The notes below the pieces were generated by a model. It ran no database searches and had not been told where the DNA came from. It was given only the letters and a program-made list of their open reading frames with translations. Made by a program: the position numbers and the translations under genes. DNA of 64,000 nt, from contig NZ_JAOXLP010000008.1 in assembly GCF_025791835.1 (NCBI RefSeq), positions 1 to 64,000 of the forward strand, written 5' to 3'. Of this stretch, positions 46,379 through 55,024 are shown one piece after another; the stretch's first letter is position 1, and each line of letters begins with the position of its first letter. The DNA comes from Roseomonas xinghualingensis. GTDB taxonomy: Bacteria; Pseudomonadota; Alphaproteobacteria; Acetobacterales; Acetobacteraceae.

Positions 46379-47391
46379 CGCGTGCGCGGGTCCATCAGAC
46401 GGTAGAGCAGGTCAGCCAGCAGGTTCAGGGCGACATAGATCAGCCCCACCACCAGCGTGGCGCCCAGCACCGCGTTCATATCGGCGTTCAGGAGGGAGAC
46501 GGTCAGGTACTGGCCGAGGCCCGGCCAGGCGAAGATCGTCTCGGTCAGCACCGCGCCTTCCAGCAGCCCGGCATAGGTGAGGAAAATCACCGTCACCAGC
46601 GGTACGGCCGTGTTGCGGAACGCATGGCGCCAGACGATGCGCGCAGAGGAAAGCCCCTTCGCGCGGGCGGTGGTGACATATTCGCTGCGAAGCTCCGCCA
46701 GCATGAAGGCGCGGGTCATGCGGGCGATATAGGCAAGCGAGAAGAAGGCGAGCACGCCCGCCGGCTGCACCAGATGCGCCATGGCATCCCGGAAGGCGGG
46801 CCAGTCGCCGGCCAGGGCCGCATCCAGCGTCAGTAGCCCCGTGCGGGTCTCCACCATGTCCTGGTAAATGATCCCCTGTCGCCCCGGGCCGGGCAGCCAG
46901 CCCAGCCAGGCATAGAAGACAAGAAGCGAGATCAGGCCGAGCACGAAGACCGGCAGGGAATGTCCGGCGAGGCAGAAGACGCGCACCGCCTGATCCACCC
47001 AGCTTCCCTGCCGGGTGGCCGCCAGAACGCCCAGCCCGATGCCCAGGATGGCGGCCACGATGATGGCGAGGGTCGCCAGTTCGAAGGTGGCGGGGAAGAA
47101 GCGGGCGATGTCCTGCCAAACCGGGTTGGAGGTCATCACCGAGCGGCCGAGATCACCGCTGAGGATATCACCGAGATAGCGCCAGAACTGCACATAGAGC
47201 GGCTGGTCCAGCCCCATCTCGATCCGCGCGCGCTCCACCACATCGGCGGGTGCGCGGTCCCCTACCACAGCCAGCACGGGATCGATCGGCACCACCCGCC
47301 CGATGAAGAAGGTGACAAGGGCCAGGCCGAGGAGGGTGATGGGAATGCTGGCGGCGGTGGCCGCCAGCGCCCCGAGGCGGGCCTTGAGCAA
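46375..47391 (-). CDS. Oligopeptide-type ABC transporter permease (DppB-like)
   Basis: A 338-residue permease. The N-terminal segment SIPITLLGLALVTFFIGRVV, the VPIDPVLAVVGDRAP block and the EAA loop YVTTARAKGLSSARIVWRHA are typical of DppB/OppB. The start is TTG at 47391, two bases after the receptor stop, with AGGG ~9 bases upstream; no ATG lies close by. It forms the heterodimeric channel with the DppC-like permease. Confidence 0.9.
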   Translation of the reverse strand: MLKARLGALAATAASIPITLLGLALVTFFIGRVVPIDPVLAVVGDRAPADVVERARIEMGLDQPLYVQFWRYLGDILSGDLGRSVMTSNPVWQDIARFFPATFELATLAIIVAAILGIGLGVLAATRQGSWVDQAVRVFCLAGHSLPVFVLGLISLLVFYAWLGWLPGPGRQGIIYQDMVETRTGLLTLDAALAGDWPAFRDAMAHLVQPAGVLAFFSLAYIARMTRAFMLAELRSEYVTTARAKGLSSARIVWRHAFRNTAVPLVTVIFLTYAGLLEGAVLTETIFAWPGLGQYLTVSLLNADMNAVLGATLVVGLIYVALNLLADLLYRLMDPRTR

Positions 47392-47393
47392 GG

Positions 47394-49004
47394 TCAGCCC
47401 TTCGCGATGGCGGCGTAGTTGGTGCGGTCGCTCAGCACGCCGAGTTGCAGGCCGCGCACCGCGTTGCGGGTAACCGCCACCTCCACCTCCTGCAGCATCA
47501 TGGCGAAGGGGCTGTTCTGCTGGTGGTCGCGCTGGATCGCCTCGTACATGTCGATGCGCTTCTCCGTATCCGTCTCCTTCACGGCGGCGAGGGTTCGGGC
47601 GGTCAGCTCGGGGATGTCCCAGCCCGAGCGCCAGGCCAGCGTCTTGTTGCGGGCGTCATCGCCATTGTCGGGGTTCATGCTGAAGGCTTCCGCGTTGCTG
47701 TGCGGGTCGAAGTAGTCTGAGCCCCAGCGCAGCAGGGCGAGGTCATGCTGCCGTGCGCGGGTCTTGGTGATGACGGCGCGCATCTCCCCCGGCAGCATGC
47801 GCGGGCGGATGCCGATGGCGGCGAGATTGGCCTGCACGGCCTGGGCGATGTCGCCCACCGGGGCGCCGGAGAAGAAATCGAAGGAGCATTCGAAGCCATC
47901 GGGATGCCCGGCCTCGGCCAGCAGGCGCTTAGCGGCGGCGACATCCATCTTGAAGGGCTTGTCGGTCAGTGCGCCGGGCAGGCCCTCGGGCAGGAAGGAC
48001 TGGTGCACGGCGTAGTTGCTGGGGACGATGTTGCGCTGGATGCCCTCGTAGTCGATCGCCATCTTGATCGCCTGGCGCACCTGGGGCTTCGCCAGGATCG
48101 GGTTCTTCTGGTTCATGGCGATGTAGAGCAGGCTCGCCTTGCGCTGGGACACCACGCTGAAGCGGTTGTCGCCCGACACACCTTTGATCTGGTCCGAGGC
48201 GAGATTGCGCGCGATGTCGTAATCGCCGCGCTGCAGGCCGAGCAGCTGCGCCGAGGGATCGGCCACATGGCGGATGATGATGCGGCGCGTGGCGGCCGGG
48301 CTGGCGGCATGCTGGTTCGCCTCCAGCGTCACGGCCTCGCTCGCGCGCCAGGAGACGATGCGGTAGGGGCCGGAGCCGGCGGAGTTCTGCTTCATCCAGC
48401 CATTGCCCCAGTCATCGCCCTGGGCGCGAGCCGAGACGACCGCCTTCTCCACGATGCTGCCAACGGCGGCGGAGAGGCAGTAGAGCAGGAAGGAGGTGGC
48501 GGTCGGCTCGGCCGTGGTCAGCACCACCGTGCGCGGGTCCGTGGCGCGAATGGCCTGCGCCATGTTGTCCTTGTTGAAGCCGAACTGGTTGATGATGAAG
48601 GCCGGGCTCTTGTTCAGCGCCACGACGCGCTGGAGCGAATAGACCACATCCTCCGCCGTCACCTCCTTGCCGGAAGAGAACTTCTGGCCAGGCTTCAGAC
48701 GGAAAGTGAAGGTTTTCGCGTCCTCGCTGGCGGTCCAGCTTTCGGCAAGGTCGCCAGTGAGGCGGGAGGGAGCTTCGTTCGGCGTGGTGACGAGCTTCTG
48801 GTAGACATTCCCGCAAAGCTCGCCGCCCGTGTATTCGAAGCTTTCAGCGGGATCGAGGCTGATCATGTCGTCGATCTGCTTGGCCATGACGATGATGCCC
48901 GGCGGCGTCTGTGCATGGGCCGCGCGGATCACTGCATCCCAGGGGAGGAAGGCCGCGCCGGAGGCAGCCCCCAAGGCAGCGACGAGGTTGCGGCGGGTGG
49001 TCAT
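47394..49004 (-). CDS. Family 5 ABC substrate-binding protein (DppA-like)
   Basis: A 536-residue SBP_bac_5 receptor. A signal peptide begins TTRRNLVAALGAASGAAFLP, with a twin-arginine-like start and cleavage near AAHAQ. Core segments are SFEYTGGELCGNVYQKLVT, GDLAESWTASEDAKTFTFRL and KVHP-free peptide-binding lobes ending QEVEVAVTRNAVRGL. These bind peptides, nickel or glycosides. It opens the five-gene transporter operon. ATG 49004 was chosen for the signal peptide; ATG 49016 is an alternative. Confidence 0.9.
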   Translation of the reverse strand: MTTRRNLVAALGAASGAAFLPWDAVIRAAHAQTPPGIIVMAKQIDDMISLDPAESFEYTGGELCGNVYQKLVTTPNEAPSRLTGDLAESWTASEDAKTFTFRLKPGQKFSSGKEVTAEDVVYSLQRVVALNKSPAFIINQFGFNKDNMAQAIRATDPRTVVLTTAEPTATSFLLYCLSAAVGSIVEKAVVSARAQGDDWGNGWMKQNSAGSGPYRIVSWRASEAVTLEANQHAASPAATRRIIIRHVADPSAQLLGLQRGDYDIARNLASDQIKGVSGDNRFSVVSQRKASLLYIAMNQKNPILAKPQVRQAIKMAIDYEGIQRNIVPSNYAVHQSFLPEGLPGALTDKPFKMDVAAAKRLLAEAGHPDGFECSFDFFSGAPVGDIAQAVQANLAAIGIRPRMLPGEMRAVITKTRARQHDLALLRWGSDYFDPHSNAEAFSMNPDNGDDARNKTLAWRSGWDIPELTARTLAAVKETDTEKRIDMYEAIQRDHQQNSPFAMMLQEVEVAVTRNAVRGLQLGVLSDRTNYAAIAKG

Positions 49005-49094
49005 GCTTCGTCTCCGGTGGGGCGCGGCCGATGCCCAGGACTGGCCGTTCCGCAAGGCTGGACCACTGGCAAGCCCTATGCCAAGCGCCATCCC

Positions 49095-49805
49095 ATGGAT
49101 TTCTGGCAGAGATTTGAACCCGCCCCCGATGCGCCGCCTCATGGGGAGAGCATCGCCCTGCCCATGCCTGACGGATCGGCGCTGCGCCTGCCGCTGCGGG
49201 ATTACGGGGAGGTCGCCGTCACCGGCCTGATTGCCAATCAAGCTTCCTTCGCCGTGCTGCGGCGGATCGCGGGCTGGATGGCCGATGCCGCCAGGCCCTT
49301 CGGCGCCGAGGTGGTCTGCGGCCTGCCTACCCTGGGGCACGCCCTCGCGCCGCTGGTGGCGGAAGCATTGGGGCACCCGAACTGGGTGGCGGCCGGCTAT
49401 TCGCGCAAGCGCTGGTACGAAGAGGCGCTGTCGGTGCCCGTTTCCTCATCGACCACGCCCGGCGAGCGGCGGATGTGGCTCGATCCGCGCATCCTGTCCC
49501 GGCTGGAAGGGCAGCGCGTGCTGCTGGTGGACGATGTGATCAGCACGGGAAGCTCTGCCCAGGCCGGGCTGGCGCTGCTGAACGCCGCTAGCGTGCGGCC
49601 GGTGGGCCTCTGCGTGGCGATGACCCAGGGCGATCGCTGGGCGGCGTCATGGCCTGCCGATGTGCCGGTCTGCGCCGCTTTCTCCGCTCCGCTCCGCTCC
49701 TGCGGCGCGTGGAGGGCGGCTGGGCACCGGAGCCATCGACGCGGGCGAAGGTGGCGCTGCCGCGCTGACAAGACCGTGCACAATAACACAAAGCGTTGCC
49801 TATAG
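49095..49805 (+). CDS. Phosphoribosyltransferase with shifted C-terminus
   Basis: A 236-residue type I PRTase-fold protein. The PRPP-binding signature is RVLLVDDVISTGSSAQAGLA, with CGLPTLGHALAPLVAEALG upstream. It may handle a purine, pyrimidine or unknown base. From residue 200 the frame appears wrong: the present tail RSCGAWRAAGHRSHRRGRR is basic and unlike the rest, whereas the +1 frame gives LLRRVEGGWAPEPSTRAKVA and a stop at 49768. The change coincides with tandem CTCCG repeats at 49682-49700; removing one 5-bp copy restores a 222-residue protein. The core domain is intact either way. Confidence 0.8.
   Translation: MDFWQRFEPAPDAPPHGESIALPMPDGSALRLPLRDYGEVAVTGLIANQASFAVLRRIAGWMADAARPFGAEVVCGLPTLGHALAPLVAEALGHPNWVAAGYSRKRWYEEALSVPVSSSTTPGERRMWLDPRILSRLEGQRVLLVDDVISTGSSAQAGLALLNAASVRPVGLCVAMTQGDRWAASWPADVPVCAAFSAPLRSCGAWRAAGHRSHRRGRRWRCRADKTVHNNTKRCL
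49682..49700 (+). repeat. CTCCG tandem repeat in the phosphoribosyltransferase gene
   Basis: Three complete CTCCG units plus CTCC, in tandem inside the coding region. Unit length is not a multiple of three, so gain or loss of a unit changes the frame. The downstream sequence only makes a typical protein tail if one unit is removed or two are added. Confidence 0.85.
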
Positions 49806-49854
49806 CCCGGCCTGCTGCGTCTGATCGGCGGAGTAGCAGACGAGGGCGTGCTCC

Positions 49855-50571
49855 ATGCGGCGTCGGTCCCTTCTCGCGGCGAGCGGTGCCGCAATGCTTC
49901 CCGCAGCACCCTCGCATGCCGAGGGAGCGGTGGACCTGTTGCTCGTCCTGGCCGTGGATGTCTCCCGCTCGATCGATGATGACGAGGCGCGGTTGCAGCG
50001 GGAAGGTTATCGCAGCGCCCTGATGGATGCACGGGTGCTGGAGGCGATCCAGTCCGGGATGACCGGTTCGATCGCCATTGCCTATGTCGAATGGGCGGGT
50101 TCGGACTACCAGCGGCTGGTGCTCCCCTGGACGAGGATCGGCAGTGCGCAGGAGGCCCAGGCCTGGGCGGACCAGTTAGACAGGGCGCCGCGCACCGCCC
50201 TCTCCTGGACCTCGATCTCAGGCGGGCTCGATTTCTCCCTGCGCACGCTCATGGAATCACCCTTCGAGAGTGTGCGGCGCGTGGTGGACGTCTCAGGGGA
50301 CGGGGTGAACAACAGCGGTCCGCCGGTGGAGCAGGTGCGGGACCGACTGGTGGCGGAGGGTATCACCATCAACGGCCTGCCCATCATGAACGACCGCCCG
50401 ACCTTCGGCCGGCCATCCCCCGTTCCGCTGGACCATTACTTCCGCGATTCGGTGATCGGCGGAGCCGGTGCCTTTCTTATCGCCGCGGAGGACTTCACCG
50501 CCTTCGGCAATGCTGTGCGCCGCAAGCTGGTGCGTGAAATCGCGGGTTTGCCGGGCCAGGTTATCGGCTGA
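49855..50571 (+). CDS. DUF1194 VWA-like secreted protein
   Basis: A 238-residue protein with a signal peptide (RRRSLLAASGAAMLPAAPSH) and a von Willebrand A-like domain. DLLLVLAVDVSRSIDDDE carries the DxSxS metal-site (MIDAS) motif; further on is VVDVSGDGVNNSG. This is the DUF1194 family, of unknown function, common in alphaproteobacteria and probably periplasmic. It ends at a 24-bp palindrome shared with the convergent gene. Confidence 0.85.
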   Translation: MRRRSLLAASGAAMLPAAPSHAEGAVDLLLVLAVDVSRSIDDDEARLQREGYRSALMDARVLEAIQSGMTGSIAIAYVEWAGSDYQRLVLPWTRIGSAQEAQAWADQLDRAPRTALSWTSISGGLDFSLRTLMESPFESVRRVVDVSGDGVNNSGPPVEQVRDRLVAEGITINGLPIMNDRPTFGRPSPVPLDHYFRDSVIGGAGAFLIAAEDFTAFGNAVRRKLVREIAGLPGQVIG

Positions 50572-50576
50572 GGCGC

Positions 50577-50600
50577 GATCGCTCCCGCGCGGGAGCGATC
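50577..50600. terminator. 24-bp perfect palindrome between convergent genes
   Basis: GATCGCTCCC-GCGC-GGGAGCGATC: a perfect palindrome starting 5 bases after one stop and running into the stop codon of the facing gene. It is a likely bidirectional terminator. It includes GATC at both ends. Confidence 0.6.
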
Positions 50601-51027
50601 AGCGCTCAATCTCCTCCACCACGATGCCAAAGGCAGCGAGGCCTTCCGCCAGCAGGTCGCCCAGCAGGTCCAGGCTGGTAAGATAATCCGCCGCGTCCCC
50701 GTCGCTGCGCTCCCGCGCCTGATTCAGGGCTTCCTCCCATTCATCGGGCTCGAAGTCCCCACGGCCGGTCCAGGCCAGGGCGATCAGGGCAGCCTGCTCA
50801 TCCGCGTTCAACTCCTCGATCAGCGTCTCGAGGGTCTCGCCGTCCAACTCTGGCTCCCCGGCCTCATCCTCTTCCAGATCAAGTTCCTCACCATCCTCCT
50901 CGTCCTCGTCGGAGCCACGAGCAGCATCGACGATGTTGGCGATGGCTTTCAGGCTGATGCCGAGGTCGATCTCGCCATCGTCATCCTGGGGAGGCGTACC
51001 GGGATTCTCGCGGGGTTTGTCGCTCAT
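50599..51027 (-). CDS. DUF3775-like acidic protein
   Basis: A ~142-residue very acidic cytoplasmic protein. Residues ~20-80 are dominated by Asp and Glu (DEDEEDGEELDLEEDEAGE). The C-terminal ~70 residues, with LIEELNADEQAALIALAWTG and RGDFEPDEWEEALNQA, match the DUF3775 pattern. Function unknown. ATG 51027 was preferred to an in-frame start 96 bp upstream because the upstream part lacks conservation cues. No operon partner. Confidence 0.7.
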   Translation of the reverse strand: MSDKPRENPGTPPQDDDGEIDLGISLKAIANIVDAARGSDEDEEDGEELDLEEDEAGEPELDGETLETLIEELNADEQAALIALAWTGRGDFEPDEWEEALNQARERSDGDAADYLTSLDLLGDLLAEGLAAFGIVVEEIER

Positions 51028-51188
51028 GGAAGGGACCTGATCGCGGCTTGGAGTTGCTGTGCCGGCCCAACGCTTGATCCAGCCCTGGGCTTCGCGAAAC
51101 CGACTCTCCGAATTGGCGTTCATTCCGCAGAAGACGACGCAAGAAATTCTCTTAGTGTCTTGAAATCATTCAAAAGGAGGTTGTGATC

Positions 51189-51539
51189 ATGAAGGCAGGC
51201 GCGATCGCACTCTTCGGCCTCCTTGCTCTTGCTCCGGCAGTGCAGGCGTCCGAAACCCCGCTCTTTGTGAATGCGACCATGTGCGACGCCGCTGCGCCTA
51301 TCGGTTCCGCCACCACCGTCATGCACCGCGAGATCCGGGCTGAGCGCCGGGCAAACAAGCGGGCCGAGGCTCGGCCGCAGCCGCGCCGCCAAGCCGAGCG
51401 CCGCCAGCGTCAGCAGCCCCAGCAGGCGCCGGTCGAGCAGGCAGAGGTGCCGGCTCCCGAACCGGAAGCCGTGCTGCGTCCCGCCGTGCATTTCTGCGTC
51501 ACACCGGAAGGCGCCATGAATCCGGTGCGCCGTACCTGA
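51189..51539 (+). CDS. Small secreted Arg/Gln/Pro-rich protein
   Basis: A 116-residue protein with a clear signal peptide (AIALFGLLALAPAVQAS). The mature part has a short N-terminal block with one Cys (VNATMCDAAAPIGS), a basic Arg/Gln/Pro-rich middle (~50-95) and a C-terminal block with one Cys (AVHFCVTPEG), so one disulfide is possible. A perfect AGGAGG stands 8 bases before ATG 51189; the GTG at 51183 is too close to it. A TTGAA-N4-TTCAA inverted repeat lies just upstream of the ribosome-binding site. Not recognised; function unknown. Confidence 0.65.
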   Translation: MKAGAIALFGLLALAPAVQASETPLFVNATMCDAAAPIGSATTVMHREIRAERRANKRAEARPQPRRQAERRQRQQPQQAPVEQAEVPAPEPEAVLRPAVHFCVTPEGAMNPVRRT

Positions 51540-51562
51540 CGCGCCGGATTTCCATGCAAAGA

Positions 51563-51579
51563 GCCTGAACGGTTCAGGC
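51563..51579. terminator. Convergent hairpin over the aldo/keto reductase stop
   Basis: GCCTGAAC-G-GTTCAGGC, an 8-bp inverted repeat with a one-base centre (functionally a 7-bp stem with a 3-base loop). It overlaps the last codons of the facing gene and follows the secreted-protein stop by 23 bases. Confidence 0.5.
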
Positions 51580-52401
51580 GGCCCAGTCGGGCGAGAATTC
51601 CGGGTTCACGTAGCGCTGGTCCTTGGGCAGCGCATCTATCTCCGCCACATCCGCTTCCGTCAGCTTCTCGGCCAGTTCCAGGGCCGCGAGATTGGCACGC
51701 TGCGTCTCCAGTCGCGCGGCCTTCGGAATGACGGCCACTCCATCCTGGCGCAGCAGCCAGGCGAGAGCGACCTGGGCCGCGCTCGCGCCATGCCGCGCAC
51801 CAATGGCCTGGATGCGCGGGTCGCTGGCGAGCTGGCCGCGGCCCAGCGGGGAATAGGCGGTCAGGACGATGCCGTTGGGGCGCGTGACCTTCAGCAGGCG
51901 CTCCTGCGACAACAACGCGTGATACTCCACCTGATTGGCAGCGATGGGCACGCCCAGTTCGACCACGTGCCTGAGCATGCCTGCGGGGAAATTCGCAACG
52001 CCGATGGCGCGCGCCAGCCCATCCTCGCGTAGCCGGAGCATGTCATGCATCACGCGCGGCAGGTCCATGTCGGGTGCCGGCCAGTGGATGAGGTAGAGGT
52101 CCAGGTAATCGGTGCCGAGGCGCTGGAGCGAGGCCTCGCAGGCCGCCCGGATCTGGCCGGGGCCGAGATGGTCCCACCACACCTTGCTGGTGAGGAAGAT
52201 CTCGCCGCGTGGCAGGCCGGAGGCCTTCATGCCGGCGCCCACCTCCACCTCGTTCCCATACATCTCGGCGGTGTCGAGGGCGCGGTAACCCAGGGACAGC
52301 GCGGATTCTATGGATGCCTGGCCTTCGGCACCGGAAAGTCTCCAGGTGCCGAAGCCCAGCCGGGGGATGGAAAGAAGCCGCGTGTCGATCCGATCATTCA
52401 T
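51574..52401 (-). CDS. Aldo/keto reductase
   Basis: A 275-residue TIM-barrel oxidoreductase, of DkgA/DkgB length. The catalytic tetrad is visible: Asp in ALDTAEMYGNE with its Tyr, Lys in FLTSKVW and His in YLIHWPAPD. The C-terminal NADPH site is IPKAARLETQRANLAAL. It reduces aldehydes or ketones with NADPH; the natural substrate is unknown. It lies 21 bp after the WD40 gene on the same strand, so it may be the third gene of the CobW-WD40 unit. Confidence 0.88.
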   Translation of the reverse strand: MNDRIDTRLLSIPRLGFGTWRLSGAEGQASIESALSLGYRALDTAEMYGNEVEVGAGMKASGLPRGEIFLTSKVWWDHLGPGQIRAACEASLQRLGTDYLDLYLIHWPAPDMDLPRVMHDMLRLREDGLARAIGVANFPAGMLRHVVELGVPIAANQVEYHALLSQERLLKVTRPNGIVLTAYSPLGRGQLASDPRIQAIGARHGASAAQVALAWLLRQDGVAVIPKAARLETQRANLAALELAEKLTEADVAEIDALPKDQRYVNPEFSPDWAA

Positions 52402-52422
52402 GCATCCCAGGGTGGGGACGCT

Positions 52423-53463
52423 TCAGCGCTTCGCCAAGTCCAGCAGGCCCGCGAAGCCCGTTTCGGTCCCGAAGGCGAGATGCGTGCCGGCCGCGTTCCA
52501 GGCCAGGGCCGAGATCGGGCCGCGCCCTGGCGCCGCGACGGGAACCACCTTGCCCGAGGCGATTTCCGCCATGAGCACAAGGCCGTCAGCGAAGCCGGCG
52601 ACCACCACCTCATGCTGCGGATGGCAGGCGACGCGGGTGCAGATCACTTGATCGCCACCAGCCAGCTCATTCGGCGCCTTGCCCATGGGACCGCCGCCGA
52701 AGAAGGGCCAGAGCACGACGCAATCCGCGCCAGCGGATGCGAGCCACCGTCCCTTTGCCGTGAAGCAGAGGGACTGTGTCTTCGACGGGTAGCCGGACAT
52801 GCGCATGTGCTGGCTGTCGGTCAGGCGCCAGCCATGCAGCGCGTTCTCCTGCATGGCCGTCACCACATTCTGGCCGTCCGGGGAGACGGCGATGGCGTGG
52901 TGGCTGCCCTTCCATTCCAGCACGCGCGGCTTGTCCTCCTTCGCCGCGACGAACCAGGAGGAAACGCCGTTGTAGTGGGAGGCGAAGACGCGCTTGCCCT
53001 TCGCATCCAGCGCCACGCCGCCCACGGTGGAGGGATGCGGCCCCAGGGTCTTCAGCTTTGCGCCCTTGCCGTCGAGCAGATGGACATTCTTGCCCACGGC
53101 CATCGCGCGAATGCCTGAAGGATGGGTGGTAAGGTGATCCACCCATTTCATCATGCCGTAATCGGCCAGTGTCTCCGAGGTGCCGTCCGGCGCGATGCGG
53201 ACAAGCTTGCCGTCATCGCCGCCCGAGAGCAGGCCATCCGCCACATCGGCCGTCAGCGACAGGCCGGCGCCGTCATGCACCTCCAGCTTGCGCCAATCCG
53301 CCGCATGGTCGGCGGTGGCGGCCAGATGGATACTGCCATCCGAGAGCGCGAAGCCCGCGCTGCGGCCCTCGCGCCCAAAGGCCACGCCCACCACCCAGGC
53401 ACCGAGTTCGCGGCCCGTGCCGCGCTGGTCCAGCAGGAAGTCCGCTTCAGCAACACCCGACAT
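52423..53463 (-). CDS. WD40-repeat beta-propeller protein
   Basis: A 346-residue cytoplasmic protein made of about seven degenerate WD40-type blades (GFALSDGSIHLAATADHAAD; GRWLASAGADCVVLWPFFGG; AWNAAGTHLAFGTETGFAGL). There is no signal peptide. The gene starts one base after the stop of the CobW-family GTPase gene. WD40 proteins next to COG0523 GTPases recur in alphaproteobacteria, suggesting a shared role in metal handling, perhaps as a docking platform. Biochemical function unknown. Confidence 0.8.
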   Translation of the reverse strand: MSGVAEADFLLDQRGTGRELGAWVVGVAFGREGRSAGFALSDGSIHLAATADHAADWRKLEVHDGAGLSLTADVADGLLSGGDDGKLVRIAPDGTSETLADYGMMKWVDHLTTHPSGIRAMAVGKNVHLLDGKGAKLKTLGPHPSTVGGVALDAKGKRVFASHYNGVSSWFVAAKEDKPRVLEWKGSHHAIAVSPDGQNVVTAMQENALHGWRLTDSQHMRMSGYPSKTQSLCFTAKGRWLASAGADCVVLWPFFGGGPMGKAPNELAGGDQVICTRVACHPQHEVVVAGFADGLVLMAEIASGKVVPVAAPGRGPISALAWNAAGTHLAFGTETGFAGLLDLAKR

Positions 53464-53464
53464 G

Positions 53465-54436
53465 TCAGGCGGCCGCCGTGGATTCGAAGCCGCGGCGCAG
53501 CTTGGGGCGGTTCAGGTCACGGCCGATGAAGACGATGCGGGACTTGCGCGGATCGCCCTCCTTCCACGGGCCGATGTAATCGCCATCGGCGATCATGTGC
53601 ACGGCCTGGAAGGCAAAGCGGCGGTCGTCGCCCTTGTAGTGCAGGATGCCCTTGGTACGCAGCAGGTCCTGGCCCTTGGTCTGGAGCAGCTCGCCGATCC
53701 AGGCGTTGAACTTCTCCGGGTCCACGGGCTTGTCCAGCTCGAAGGAAACGGATTGCACGTTGCTGTCGTGGCTGTGCTCGTCGTCGCCCGAGAGGAACTC
53801 GGGCTCGCGCGCCAGGATGCGGTCCAGGCTGAAGGCATCGCGGCCGATCACGGCATCCAGCGGCACGTCGGACTTGGTGGCGCGGCGGATCTCGACTGTC
53901 GGGTTGATGGCGCGGATGCGGCGCTCGACCTCGTCGGCCTCCTCGGGCGTGACGAGGTCCATCTTGTTGAGCACGATGACATCAGCGAAGGCCACCTGCT
54001 CCTCGGCCTCCGGGCTGTCGCCCAGGCGGGTCAGCAGGTGCTTGGCGTCCACCACCGTCACAATGGCGTCGAGGCGCGTGGCGCGCTTCACATCCTCGTC
54101 CACGAAGAAGGTCTGGGCGACGGGGGCGGGGTTCGCGAGGCCGGTGGTCTCGACGATGATGCCGTCGAACTTATCCTTGCGTTTCATCAGCCCGCCGAGG
54201 ATGCGGATCAGGTCTCCGCGCACGGTGCAGCAGATGCAGCCGTTGTTCATCTCGAAGACTTCCTCGTCGGCATCGATGACGAGGTCCTGGTCCACGCCCA
54301 TCTCGCCGAACTCATTGATCACCACCGCGAATTTGCGGCCGTGCTGCTCGGTGAGAATGCGGTTGAGAAGGGTGGTCTTGCCCGCGCCGAGATAGCCGGT
54401 GAGGACGGTGACGGGGGTCTGGTCGGTATCGGACAT
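53465..54436 (-). CDS. CobW/COG0523 G3E-family GTPase, putative zinc metallochaperone
   Basis: A 323-residue G3E GTPase. Walker A is TGYLGAGKTTLLN (~13-25), the metal-binding CxCC motif is NNGCICCTVRGDL (Cys67, 69, 70), and the base-specificity motif is LNKMDL. The C-terminal CobW domain has the small His-rich stretch EHSHDS. Family members deliver zinc (ZNG1/YeiR type) or serve cobalt and nitrile hydratase systems; no cobalamin genes are nearby, so zinc is the better guess. A weak TTATATGGTATC element lies ~45-55 bp upstream. Confidence 0.88.
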   Translation of the reverse strand: MSDTDQTPVTVLTGYLGAGKTTLLNRILTEQHGRKFAVVINEFGEMGVDQDLVIDADEEVFEMNNGCICCTVRGDLIRILGGLMKRKDKFDGIIVETTGLANPAPVAQTFFVDEDVKRATRLDAIVTVVDAKHLLTRLGDSPEAEEQVAFADVIVLNKMDLVTPEEADEVERRIRAINPTVEIRRATKSDVPLDAVIGRDAFSLDRILAREPEFLSGDDEHSHDSNVQSVSFELDKPVDPEKFNAWIGELLQTKGQDLLRTKGILHYKGDDRRFAFQAVHMIADGDYIGPWKEGDPRKSRIVFIGRDLNRPKLRRGFESTAAA

Positions 54437-54647
54437 GAAATTGAGCCTCGGGGGAGGGAGGTCGCTGCGTTGGCAGCGTTATATGGTATCGGCCGGCCAC
54501 TGGGCCATGGGGTGGGGCGGGATGGCCAGAGAGGTAAGGCTTTACAGGCGGTTAGGGCGGCAGGGCAGGCCAGGCGCAACAGAGGCAAGCTGAACCTCGG
54601 TCCCGGTCATGCGTTGTTCCGGTGGCAACATCTTTGGAGGCTGCCCG

Positions 54648-55013
54648 ATGCCCCGTGGAGATAAGTCGGCCTATACCGAGAAGCAGAAGCGCATGGCCGC
54701 GCATATCGAGGAAGGCTACGAGAAGCGCGGAGCCCCTCCTGATGAGGCGGAGCGGCGGGCCTGGGCCACCGTCAACAAGGAAACCGGAGGCGGCAAGAAG
54801 AGCGGCTCGGGCCGCGGCAAGCCGATGAACAAGGAGCCATCGAAGACCGGTGGCCAGCGGGGAGGAGCAGCCGCCGCGCAGCGCCCGGCGGCTCTGCGCT
54901 CCGCGGCGGCCCGGAAGGCCGCCGCCGCCCGCACCCCGGCGGAGCGGTCCGCCTCCGCGAAGAAGGCGGCCGCCACCCGCAAGCGCAACACCGAGGCGAA
55001 GAAGGGAGGCTGA
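54648..55013 (+). CDS. Small basic histone-H1-like protein (often annotated plasmid stabilization protein)
   Basis: A 121-residue protein. The N-terminal ~45 residues (PRGDKSAYTEKQKRMAAHIE, EKRGAPPDEAERRAWATVNK) are a conserved bacterial domain widely labelled plasmid stabilization protein without firm function. The C-terminal ~75 residues are Ala/Lys/Arg-rich (AAARKAAAARTPAERSA), like histone H1 tails, so DNA binding is likely. GGAGG precedes ATG 54648 at 7 bases. The gap before it (54437-54647) contains no other gene. Confidence 0.75.
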   Translation: MPRGDKSAYTEKQKRMAAHIEEGYEKRGAPPDEAERRAWATVNKETGGGKKSGSGRGKPMNKEPSKTGGQRGGAAAAQRPAALRSAAARKAAAARTPAERSASAKKAAATRKRNTEAKKGG

Positions 55014-55024
55014 GGGCGCGGCGG

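Noticed and set aside
47745..49094. Long N-terminal extension of the phosphoribosyltransferase frame
   Set aside because: This part is antisense to the family 5 receptor; the enzyme proper begins at ATG 49095.
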